From NCBI RefSeq assembly GCF_018812025.1, contig NC_063051.1:3826896-3890895 (forward strand): a DNA stretch of 64,000 bases, written 5' to 3'. The first letter of the stretch is position 1, and each line of letters starts with the position of its first letter. Below, piece after piece: positions 52,501 through 61,832 of the stretch. The stretch is from Megalobrama amblycephala (Eukaryota > Chordata > Actinopteri > Cypriniformes > Xenocyprididae). The translations under genes and the position numbers were made by a program. Under the pieces are notes generated by a model. It saw nothing but the letters and a program-made list of their open reading frames with translations, did not search any database and was not told the origin of the DNA.

Positions 52501-53787
52501 TTCATGGATTCAGTCTCAGTTTTCCCAAACAGCTAAAAGGGCACACACATCACCTTGACCCTGATTGATGAAGGTTATTTGATAACCCACACTAAAACAG
52601 ATTTACAGTGAGTGTCAATGTAGATCAAAGAAAGACTCCCCCTTCTCCCTCTGTGTGTTGGCAGCGGCCCATGGGCTCTCTTGGAATGTTGGCTGCCGAC
52701 TACGGGGCGGGCAGCGACGAAGAGGAAGAAGAGAAACATGAGAAGCAGGAAGCTGCACGGCCTGCAAAGAGCCAGCCGCAGGCGGATGAGAAGGAGGACA
52801 GGTTGACAGACTGGAAAAAGATGGCGTGCCTTCTGTGCAGGAGGCAGTTCCCTAATAAAGACGCTCTGATCCGCCATCAGCAGCTCTCAGACCTGCATAA
52901 GGTAACAAATCTCTGACTCAAACTTGATGTATGTCTTTGAGGATGTTTGACGTAATGCAAGGTCTCACAAATCGATTTATATGTAGTATTATAATTATTT
53001 TTATTAAAATGTAATATATTCATGTAATGTTTTTATTGCTTTAAAAACTTGTGGGTGAGGTTTTGACCTCTTCATTGTTGTTGTCTGTATTTTAGCAAAA
53101 TATGGAGATTCATCTAAAAATCAAAAGGTCAAAGAGAGAACTTGAGGCTCTAGAAAACCAGGAAAAAGAGGTATCATTTTTTCCTTTGTCAATTATGTAC
53201 ATCTGAATCATTTAAGTCATTTTTAGTAGAATTTTAATCATTTCAGGTCAGCATGGACTTAAAAATAATTATCATAAATAAATATTTTACTTGATAAGTA
53301 TATTCTCCATCATTTTCTCACAATAGTCTGAAATGAAATGATTCACTTTCATTTCGAACCCATGTCCTTTAGATGAAAATGAAAGAGTCGAATGGTTCAC
53401 CTGAAGCAAAAAGAAGAAAGCCACAAAACACATGGGCTGGCAGCTCGAGGTTTGTGATTTTTCTGAACCCTAATACATTTTATTTAAATCTGGCATTGAT
53501 ATGGACCTTCATACCTGAATTGTAACATGGCATATCGTGGTGTTGTTGCAGGGACAGTCATAAAGGCAGCGAGAGACCAGGCTTGGGTTTAGAAACTGCT
53601 GAGGTGAGTGTCTATTCAGCTACAGGATGTTTGAGCTATGGCAGTTGAGGGTCATTGAATTCATCTACTCTTTCTCTCTTGTTTCTTACCAAAGCGGAAG
53701 AAAAAGGAACCCGTTGTCTGGAATCATGCCACGTACAAGCAGGCGGTTCGGAAGGCCATGTTTGCACGTTTCAATGAGCTAGACTGA
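39845..53787 (+). CDS. rbm6: RNA-binding protein 6
   Basis: Twenty-two coding exons: 39845-39891, 40565-42110, 42460-42549, 42731-42800, 44142-44215, 46778-46849, 46980-47268, 47370-47527, 48238-48338, 48509-48572, 48857-48941, 49027-49091, 49207-49330, 50313-50410, 51454-51750, 51852-51998, 52383-52454, 52665-52901, 53096-53170, 53373-53449, 53552-53603, 53695-53787. They join to one 1310-codon frame, all GT-AG. RBM6 is a nuclear RNA-binding regulator of splicing related to RBM5 and RBM10. Order: MWNGSRPG start; an Arg/Asp/Met-rich N-terminal half with GRD decapeptide-like repeats (about 16-530, one exon); RRM1 about 545-630; RRM2 about 730-815; OCRE aromatic repeats about 930-985 ([20 protein letters not shown]); C2H2 finger with Cys1188, Cys1191, His1204, His1211; family end [10 protein letters not shown]. 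The RanBP2 finger of mammalian RBM6 is absent and the G-patch is reduced to a GLGL trace. The exon at 44142-44215 has a weak donor (AAG/GTGGCC). Confidence 0.96.
39906..40400. repeat. AGGGATAG-family element, right-truncated, rbm6 intron
   Basis: TTAA at 39902-39905 is followed by AGGGATAGTTCACCCAAAAA, 11 bp after the donor of the first coding exon. The interior at about 40205-40325 matches the 54-bp repeat unit region of 16556-17235. No right end is visible and the end is approximate. Confidence 0.65.
42801..44141. other. rbm6 intron between exons 42731-42800 and 44142-44215
   Basis: AT-rich, with several T runs of 14-18 nt. The minus-strand frame at 42725-42994 overlaps the preceding exon and is a shadow. 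Confidence 0.6.
45893..46070. repeat. Short MITE with CTGTCCTGCAGAGTTT arms
   Basis: The left arm CACTGTCCTGCAGAGTTTTGC is mirrored by AAACTCTGCAGGACAGCGGC. The interior motif CTCCAACCCTGA is shared with 54722-54896, so the two are related. Confidence 0.65.
46411..46565. repeat. AT-rich inverted region with (TA)n microsatellite
   Basis: ATATAACCACAA (46417) and TTGTGGTTATAT (46483 and 46524) are inverted around an AT-rich core. The last copy runs into about 13 TA units. Confidence 0.6.
47560..48155. repeat. TTAA-flanked transposon in rbm6 intron
   Basis: TTAA at 47556-47559 and 48156-48159. The left end AGGTGCTAAAGAGGAT and right end ATCCTCTCTATCACCT are inverted repeats. The interior is GC-rich compared with the intron. 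It holds a perfect 35-bp palindrome at 47706-47740 and a partly duplicated block of about 58 bp (47735-47790 and 47793-47850). No transposase. Confidence 0.85.
49893..50260. repeat. Palindromic MITE with 8-bp target duplication, rbm6 intron
   Basis: Ends GGTCCCACTTTATATTAAGT and ACTTAATATAAAGTGGGTCC are inverted. GAGGATTT is duplicated exactly at 49885-49892 and 50261-50268. An 8-bp duplication fits hAT-type mobilisation. The element ends 52 bp before the exon that starts at 50313. Confidence 0.88.
50468..51391 (+). mobile_element. Non-autonomous hAT-like element, copy 2
   Basis: The left end is CAGTGCTTCCCACA and the right end TGTGGGAAGCACCG, one base off the copy at 32762-33736. TATGATA is repeated at 50461-50467 and 51392-51398. 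It lies in the rbm6 intron between exons 50313-50410 and 51454-51750, in the same orientation as the gene. No transposase; the 110-aa frame at its start has no known domain. Confidence 0.85.
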
Positions 53788-54215
53788 CAGTGAAATGAAT
53801 GAACACAAAAGAGTTTGTGAATATACAAACACACAGCCAGCTGTGTGATGTGTGGTCTGTTGGCAGCTCATTCCAGGGTTTACTCTGTGAACTGATACAA
53901 AATTCCTGGAGAAGCTTTTTGTGACTGACCCCTCATTTTGTGTATATGGTGATGTGTGCCTGTGTAAAATGATTTTTTTATTTCCTGGCAGCCAAATGTA
54001 CTCTTTGTTTAATCATTTTTTTAGCTCTATTCTTCAGGGCTTTTTTTTTTTTTTTTTTAATATTTCCTCATTTGATAATGTTGTACCATGTTTTTTCTCC
54101 TTTTTATGTAGTAAATTAAACTTATATTTCATTTGTAAAATGAAATATTTGAATTAAGGGGCTTAAACATTACTGTTTGTCCTTGGGTCAATAAACTGCC
54201 TCAATGTGATTGAAA
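53788..54215 (+). terminator. rbm6: rbm6 3' UTR and poly(A) signal
   Basis: The sequence after the TGA is T-rich. A canonical AATAAA lies at 54190-54195, followed by a GT/T-rich stretch, placing cleavage near 54210-54215. The exact end is inferred. Confidence 0.7.
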
Positions 54216-54721
54216 ATGTAGTTTGTTGTCTTTATATACTGATTTTTTTTTTTTAATTTGTATTATTTTTACATAATAAATAGATGCATCTTTTTTTACT
54301 GCTTGTGGGGGTCTCAAAAGTTTCACAAGTCACTAAAAGAGGATGGAGCCTTTTTCCCCACACCCTCCTCCAGGTGGCAGTACATTACTATTTCAATTTC
54401 ACATTAAAGCCGCACCTCAGAAATGTCTAATGCTGAAAGAATGAAATCTACACATGCAGTCATGAATTTCATCGATACTTCATTAAGCCTTCCCCCTTGG
54501 CTTTATTTTCCATTTCTTGTGGTTTCTTTTATAGCAGAGTGCCTCGAGTTAAACTTGAAAGTGATGCATTGACAGTAACAGTGCTTTAATACACTGCATG
54601 CTAAGGCAGAGATTAAATTTCAAAGTTCTGCAGCCTTCACCAAACCTTTTAGTGCTTTGTTAAAAAAATGTTGAAAACATGTAGTTTGTTAGAGCCAATA
54701 ACCTCTGTGCAACATCTAACT
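54216..54721. other. Intergenic downstream of rbm6
   Basis: No gene, RNA or repeat was recognised. Confidence 0.5.
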
Positions 54722-54896
54722 CAGGGGTGCCCAATCCTTTTCCTGGAGATCTGCCTTCATGCAAAGTTCAGCTCCAACCCTGATCAAACATAACTGAACC
54801 AGGTAAGATCTTCGGGAGCACTTGATAATCACAGACAGGGTTGGATCTGAACTCTGCAGGTAGATAGATCTCCAGGAACAGGATTGGGCATCCTTG
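54722..54896. repeat. Short hAT-type MITE (CAGGGGTGCCCAATCC)
   Basis: The left end CAGGGGTGCCCAATCCTTTT is mirrored by GGATTGGGCATCCTTG. Interior inverted CTGGAGATCT/AGATCTCCAGG motifs form a hairpin. CAGGGGTG ends are typical of hAT elements. Confidence 0.75.
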
Positions 54897-56838
54897 CTTA
54901 TTTACAACTAAGTACATTTATGTGAACAACATGAACTTTTGAAAGCATATGTTTGGATGAGGTGCTATAGAAGTCAGCAGCAAGTAATACATCAGCAGAA
55001 CCTGCAATAAAGATCCCTCACCCTGACATTCAATGAGTGTTTGATCCTTTTCTTGGTGGACAAATAGTCTCTGTTCGTTGAGTTTGAGCTTGTTGAAAGA
55101 GAGGAATGTGGACTGTTTGTTTTGGTCAATCATGCTTGAATGATTGATCAGGCATAGGACCATAATGACAAAAAAAAGAATAATGCACCCCAAAAAGGTT
55201 TCTTTTACACTTCCACCTCCCTTTTCAGTCGCAGATAAAAGCTGATAATACTGTGTTAGGATAATATATGGACACAACGTCTAGCTCTCCACAGAGCAAA
55301 TTTTAGTACTCTGTTTTTTATCAGACTCTGCTTTGATGTGTAAATGGCTCTTGCCTGTAGTCATGGTATAATGTAGAGCATGTCAAAGGTCGGCTTGCTT
55401 TCCTTCCTCCTCATGGTTGTTGTCATCTGTAATTGCTTTTTAATTAGTCATTCTTTAAGAGAGAGAGCTTGCAAATGTCTGTTTTCAGCCAGCTTCTTTT
55501 GAAGGGGAGAACTTTTGTCGTATTGGATCTTCTCAGAGTTTGTTCCCATACATACTTCTTGGCCTGTTTCTGTGTCTATGGTTTAAAGAAGTCCAGAAAC
55601 CGTGTCCCAGGGTGAGACTTTTAAGATTATCATTTAGTTCACAGTGTGATTTTACAGCTAAAATAAGATTAAAATGTGCCCAAACATTTTGTCTCATAAA
55701 GTAACATTTTATATATATATACATAGTTAACAAGTTAACATGTAATGCACAGTAACACTAATATTGTTTAGATATTAAGATACTTAATATTTTGAATTTG
55801 CATTTTTCATATGGTATGTGGCCTTTATGATATCATAAATTGTTTCACACAATATAAGAGTCTGTATACATTCAAATATTTAGCTGTCTTTAGGACTGTT
55901 GGTTTTATAATTGACATTTTTAAATTACAAAAAGTAATTTTTAAACGTTTGTTTCTATTCTTCCACCTGGAATGCTTTAGTTTTTTCCACGTCTGACATT
56001 TGGACCCTGCTGATTGTCAAACAAATATGTTCCAAATGTTTGAATGAGCATCTGTCAGCAAAGTCGAACAACAATGCATAATGTTGGCTTCATGGTTTGA
56101 CCTTCTTTCCTCTTTATTTGCCAAAGGTCTGCAATGGCTTAAGGGAGTTCCAGTCCTACCAGATTTTCTGTATGTACAAGAAAAAATTCTCCTCTGTATC
56201 TAAGACTTTGCAGTCCTCTGTATTTTTGTAATCCATCATTGTATTCTCGCTTGTCTTCTTGCACCTTAGTGGGCCAGATGTCAGCACATCCACGCTCATT
56301 ACTGCAGAGCGCATCAAATTACCTTTGGCCTTCAGATGAGTCCAGACCATTAGAGTGGAGATACAGAGGGGCCGGTGAAGAAGAATGTGGGGGTCTGAGA
56401 TTTTGTACCCACTGCACGTGCGGCTCGAGTCCTCAGAGGCAGCAGGACTGACTGTGGAAAGCGTGCGGGGGGCCTCATTATCTCCAGCCAAAGCTTCTTC
56501 TTGCACATAGAGAGGGAGCTGCATGGGGTCTCTGACCAGCCTTGAGCTGGCCCTCAGAAAAATACACAAGACAGTCAGAGTGCAGGGCTGAACCAACAAT
56601 AAAAAAGGAAGCAATTATTTTAGCATTTTTATTAAAGCCATAATACATTCTGTTTAGAATGAGGATTTCTACATAATATGGTTGTTTGGGGATGTGTGTG
56701 CTTCCTGGTTGTTGTTGTTTTTTTACTATGGCACATTTTTATTTCACATTCTCATATTACTGCCACAGACAATCTTGATGTGCAGACTGATCTGATTACA
56801 TTTAATATCTATATTTAAGTATAAAAAATATATCAATA
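54897..56838. other. Intergenic, no confirmed gene
   Basis: The 119-aa minus frame at 54918-55277 lacks domain signs. A GC-richer segment at 56290-56570 is open on the minus strand and has exon-like borders (see findings). Nothing else was recognised. Confidence 0.4.
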
Positions 56839-56909
56839 TTAATTCCCCATAAGATAGGCGCCAGATTCATTGGGCCATTTCTTCCGTTCCTCATCCGTCA
56901 GCTCAAACA
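56839..56909 (-). CDS. Candidate terminal exon of an unknown minus-strand gene
   Basis: On the minus strand a strong pyrimidine-rich acceptor (TTTCCTTCAG, AG at 56910-56911) is followed by a 71-nt open stretch in a frame entered after one base. It encodes FELTDEERKKWPNESGAYL plus MGN and a TAA (56839-56841). The stretch is GC-richer than its AT-rich surroundings and the peptide looks natural (charged, no low complexity). I do not recognise the protein. Upstream exons would lie at higher coordinates and none could be confirmed. A chance exon-like match or a decayed gene piece remains possible. Confidence 0.4.
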
Positions 56910-56911
56910 CT

Positions 56912-58125
56912 GAAGGAAACTCAAAGAAAAACCCACAGAAATCTAAATTTAATAAGTAGCCTACTGTGCAAATGTTTACATTCACTTGTGATTTCCAGGC
57001 GACCACAGGTTTATTTTGCTGAAAATGATCCCATCACAATGTGTAATCATAATTATATCAGCACGATCTAACTACATTAAACCACCAGAACCCTTAATGT
57101 TGAAACTGCTACTTGCAATAATTTCCATCTGAAGAAATAGTGTATAATTACCAAAAACAAACTCTAGTCTAAGTATCCAAGTATTCACGTTTAAAATACA
57201 CGAGAATTTCAGAGCTGCAATCCTGTACTTTTATAGTATGTACTAAATCTGTATTCGAACTTCTGTATCGGTGATGAAGTACGTTATGCAGGTGTAGTGC
57301 ATACTACGGGTGCTTCTCAAATGGAAGGCTGCATCCTAGTGATGCTGTGTTCTCCCTAGTCCAGTCCTTCTGAGGCTTGTAGGCTAGAGTCCTCCTCAGC
57401 ATTAACGCTAGAATGAGTTATTTTTTTTTAATAACGCTACAAATTACTAACGTTAATATCTACGGCAGCCACAGGGTGCAAAAAAACAAATGTTCACGAG
57501 AAATAACTCACTGGACAATGCTAATTATTGTCAATTAATATTTTAATCGCTGAATGTGTCAATACTGGTAAGCCTGTTATATAAGTGTTTATATTTTAGA
57601 CCAAGTGGGGTGCTTTTCGCGCGAAATTGCATACTTATGTCACGTGCGTGTGTCCTCATATCAGTAAAAAAAGTAGAAAAGTTGCTCTGGCTACTTTGAC
57701 ACAAATGTGGGAGTGACATGTTGTCACAAACGAGCCAAAGAGGTTCATATGGAGCATGCAAAATCTCGAACCTCCAGGGAATCACCTAAACGCCGAACAG
57801 AGGAGCTTCAGCTTTCAAAATGAGAAGAAGAGCTCGTAATAAAAGGAGAATAAATATTGGCTTGGCTTTTCGGAGATGCTGAGAACTGAGGGATTTGAAA
57901 TGTAAATGCGACGCGGAGATGGCGTTTTTATTACTCAACAGGTGAGTAAGGTATTTAACAGATATTTCTGTGATTAATTGCCAAATGTAGCTGCTGTCAG
58001 AGTTCATTGTAAAGCGTTATTTATTGTGAAGGGTCAAACATTATATTTGTGGCGCTGTGCTGAAATTTTACAAGGAAGTACCGTATGGGTATATAACGTC
58101 TTCAGCTAGTAGGCTAACGTTACCC
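56912..58125. other. Intergenic with probable repeat debris
   Basis: The segment 57285-57370 carries a TGCTTCTCAAATGGAAGGCTGC block like a decayed transposon end. The stretch 57590-57960 is moderately GC-rich and ends in a donor-like CAACAG/GTGAGTAAG at 57942. From memory it resembles dispersed fish repeat sequence, so it is not called a promoter. Confidence 0.35.
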
Positions 58126-58605
58126 TTAAAATAAAAAATAAAAAAAATTCTGTTATTAAGTAGGCTACTCACCCTCATGTCGTTCCAAACCCATACAACT
58201 TCATCTTCAGAACATAAATTAAGATATTTTTGATGAATTTTTGAAGATATTTTTGATGAATCTCCGAAAGCAACAAAATTCAAGGACCAGAAAAGTAGTA
58301 AAGACACCATTAAAATAGTCAACATGACTACAGTGGTTTGACCGTAATGTTATGAAGTGAGGAGAATACCTTTTGTGAAAAACAAAACAAAAATAACTTT
58401 ATTTAACAATTTCCTCTCTAAACTGTCATTCTTATACGCAGTTTACATTGAAGACACATTGCAAAGCTTGTTTACGTCTGAACGCCGGCTCAGTATTGGC
58501 TGGCTCCTGTGCGTTGTGGTGCTCACGTGAACAGCGTCGGCCAATACTGTGCCGGTGTTCAGACGTAAACACGGAAGCGCTGCGCTGCGTCAAATGCGTT
58601 ACACC

Positions 58606-59712
58606 GGCTGCGTCCGAAAACCTAGGTAGCTGTCTTGCTGCCTCATTGTCTTATAAGAGAATGACTTGTACGGCAGCGTTTGTACATGAAGGCACCTCAC
58701 GAAACTGATTTCGGACAGACTTCTGAGGCAGCTTAACAGTTTAATGATCTACAGCAATATAGCGCTAGCCTGACTACGTCAGACTTCCTACTTCCGCTCA
58801 ATTTCATTTCGCTTCTGTACTCAGTCTGATACAGCGTCAGAGCTTTGTGTTTGCCACCGGTCTGGAAACAGCCGGGCCAATCAACGAACAGAGGGCGGGC
58901 TGAGAGCCGTGACGTAGATGCTAAGCGCCGAGTTTTACATTGTAGGTTAGAGAAATCGAAAACCGAAACGACCGCGGAAATGGGAAACGAGACACGGGAT
59001 GCAAACTTCGGGATGCATTAACTTCGCATAATCTGCAAAAGTCGTTTACAGCCATGTTCACTCCGGTATTTCGCTCACATCATCATGTGTTTACAACAGG
59101 TTTACAGTGGAAGTTCAATCATAGATTTGAGTTCGATGCATGATGTCTGTGCTTCGATGCGGCTGTACAGGCGGATAACATACGTCATAACTAAACGTAT
59201 CTGATTGGCTTACGGGTAACCAATGATTTTAAACTTCAGACAAGCGTCCCCTAGCGAGAGAGAAAACACTTCTCTATTATGCCATTCCAGACTCTGTCTA
59301 CGAAGCAAAGTGAAGTAGCAGAGTCTGGTATTACCAGGCTAATATAGCGCGAGCTTTGGTGAGAACTAAACAAATAATTAATTACTACAGTAGTAATTTC
59401 TCGATGGAAATGATATCAATATTGAAATATGTTGGTCAAAATCGTACATTTATACACAAACTGAGTAGCAAACGCAACTTTTGGATGCCATCTTTATTAT
59501 TCTAGCTCAACTGTCACAGAATGGAAAGCACAGGATTGTGGGATATCAAAGGCAGCTAAGGATACATCCATGCTTCCTTCAAAAATCGATCTGAGGAAGG
59601 TGTCTCATGAGACAGGAAGTGAAGCTAACATTGGATTTGGACATGCCTTGATGCCTTACTACCTTGAAATGGGTCCTCAGAAGGCAGTATTTTCCAGTTT
59701 TCGGACACAGCC
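58606..59712. repeat. GGCTGCGTCCGAAAAC element, nested
   Basis: The left end GGCTGCGTCCGAAAAC and right end GTTTTCGGACACAGCC are inverted repeats with one mismatch. It contains the element at 58766-59341. Confidence 0.7.
58766..59341. repeat. Third-level nested element with 9-bp target duplication
   Basis: Ends TAGCCTGA and CAGGCTA are inverted. ATATAGCGC is duplicated at 58757-58765 and 59342-59350 (a preceding A on the left and the terminal A on the right make 10 bp possible). The interior has AGACTCTG/CAGAGTCTG hairpin motifs at the right. A 9-10 bp duplication would fit Mutator-type elements; this is an inference. Confidence 0.75.
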
Positions 59713-60308
59713 AACGTGCGATAAGATTCCAGCAACGAGCAATTTGACTGTCCACACTAGACGCGACAATGAGAAGCGATACAATCAATCAAAAACCGCA
59801 GCCAATCAGAAGAGAGTGTGGGCGGGCTCTCTTGGCAAGAGCACAACAGACACAATGAAATGGGCAGGTACATAGTAAAATTCATAAATATTACATCATT
59901 TAAACATTATTCAAAGTACATATGTAGTGACTGAACCGATTTTTGTCATAGAATATACTTGTTTGTGCACATTGAGTTGACAGTTTGAACGTTCTTGTGC
60001 CCATTTATTAATTTTCAAGATCTGAGGTCAATTAGCCAGTGTTGTTTTCATTACAGCTAAAAAGCTGGGAACACAGAATGATATTCAAACTCACGTTAGA
60101 CACTTTTAACATTAAATAAAGCACATTAACAGTACCTGAGATTATCATTGGCATATTTCTTTACTACTTTTATCGAAACCTCTTGGATTTCATCAAAAAT
60201 ATATTAATTTGTGTTCTGAAGAAGAACAAAGGTCTTGCAGGTTTGGAATGACATGAGGGTGAGTAAGTAATGACAGAAATTTCATTTTTGGGTGAACTAA
60301 TCCTTTAA

Positions 60309-60546
60309 AGGTGCAGTGTGTAAATTTTAGCTCTAATTTTCATCTAGCGGTGAGGTTGCAAATTGCTCAGTCCACCGCTCACCCCTCCCTTTCAAAGCAC
60401 ATAGAGAAGCTACAGTGGCTGAATCAGGCCAAAGATGTTGTCGTCTGTGACAGCAGTGAGTAGCCAGTCAAGCAATGAGGTTTTTTCTTGCTTCTAACAA
60501 AGAACGGTCTGTCAACATATCCTCCTAAAATTTATACTCTGCACCT
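60309..60546. repeat. TTAA MITE (AGGTGCAGTGTGTAAATTTTAG)
   Basis: TTAA at 60305-60308 and 60547-60550. The left end AGGTGCAGTGTGTAAATTTT is mirrored by AAAATTTATACTCTGCACCT. It shares its left TTAA with the preceding element. A complete member of the family truncated at 2057 and 13951. Confidence 0.88.
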
Positions 60547-60585
60547 TTAAGATCATTTCCATCTAAAATGGTTATATCTCTTAAG

Positions 60586-61824
60586 TAGGGTTGGGAACCG
60601 AGAACCGGTTCTCATCCGGAACCGGTAGTGTTTATTGAAAAGAACCGGAACCGTGCAAGATTTCTAAGTTTCGGTTCCGAAAATGGTTCTGGTGTGATGG
60701 GTGGGCGAAGTGCGGGGAGCGTATCCTTTCATAGAGACGTCTCACATCATGAATATTATAGCAATGAATGCACTGAAAAGCCCTCGCGCTACTCTATACG
60801 TCAGATTTCAATAATGGAGAGAGAGAGAGAACAAAGTTGCACGATTAATCTTTAAAAGATCACGTTCTCGATTTCATCACCCACATGATCTAATTCCTAA
60901 ATGACAACGATTCCCCCGTATATTAAACCTTTGACAAAAATAAAATCGTGACATTCAAATCTGCGTTCGCGCTGCCGTTGATCTGAAGAGAGTTGTCATG
61001 TGTAGATATAAACAGCTTCACAAACAATCTTTTCGAATGCACAGTATCATTATTTCTGTGTGACAAATATTCCAACTATAACAGAAGTATACAAAAGTTT
61101 ATTATTCAGGTAGAAGCGCTGATGTTACTGATCAAAATATAATAAATTACCTTCTGAAAGTAACTGAACTTCAAATAACGACTGTATCGATTGCACTGTT
61201 ACGCCACTAGGTGGCTACAAAATTACTATTAAAAATGTGTATCACTGAATCATTATTTCAGAAACAAAGTCTTTATGAATCTAACTTACAAGGTTTCACC
61301 TGTCTGGATCTTACATGTGTGTTCAAACATCTTGTCTAATTTGTGGTAACACTTTACAATAAGGTTCATTTATGAACTAACCATGAGTAATACATTTGTT
61401 ACTGTATTTGTTAATCTTTGTTAATGTTAGTTAATAAAAATACAGCCGTTCATAGTTTGATCATGTTACTTCACAGTACATTAACTAATGTTAACACATA
61501 CAACTCTTGATTTTAATAATGTATTAGTAAATGTTGAAATTAACATTAACAAACATTAATAAATGCTGTAGAAATGCAGTTCATTATTAATTCATGTTAA
61601 TGTAGTTAACTTATGTTAACTAATGAACCTTATTGTAAAATGTTAGCAAATATGACATTAGCAGTCTGTTAAACTCATTTTACAAGTATAATAAACATGT
61701 TTAATAAAAGTGTTTAATTAACAAGTATAATAAAAAATTTTAATTATTTTAATGGAACCGGAACCGGAATCGTTAGGCAGAACCGGAATTGGAACCGGAA
61801 AATTTCTTACGATTCCCATCCCTA
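60586..61824. mobile_element. Non-autonomous hAT-like element with 8-bp target duplication
   Basis: The left end is TAGGGTTGGGAACCG. The right end CGATTCCCATCCCTA is its inverted counterpart with two mismatches. CTCTTAAG is duplicated exactly at 60578-60585 and 61825-61832. Sub-terminal GAACCGG motifs repeat at both ends (60600-60650 and 61755-61800), as is common for hAT transposase-binding regions. 1239 bp with no transposase. It contains the MITE at 61345-61647. Confidence 0.9.
61345..61647. repeat. MITE with GGTAACACTTTACAATAAGG ends, nested
   Basis: The left end GGTAACACTTTACAATAAGG is mirrored by CCTTATTGTAAAATGTTAGC. The interior is built of repeated GTTAATG/CATTAAC motifs. It lies within the 60586-61824 element. 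Confidence 0.75.
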
Positions 61825-61832
61825 CTCTTAAG

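Larger units (their letters stand above)
58130..60304. repeat. TTAA-flanked element split by later insertions
   Basis: A degraded left end follows TTAA at 58126-58129, then has TACTCACCCTCATGTCGTTC. The right end (about 60155-60304) has its mirror ATGACATGAGGGTGAGTAAG and ends GGTGAACTAATCCT before TTAA (60305-60308). The interior at 58606-59712 is a different, inserted element. Confidence 0.65.

Noticed and set aside
54918..55277. 119-aa minus-strand frame
   Set aside because: Hydrophobic and low-complexity text without recognisable domain, splice borders or start context.
57590..57960. GC-richer segment ending in a donor-like CAACAG/GTGAGTAAG, as a first exon of another gene
   Set aside because: From memory it resembles dispersed fish repeat sequence, no matching downstream exon was seen, and the ATG frames in it are short.
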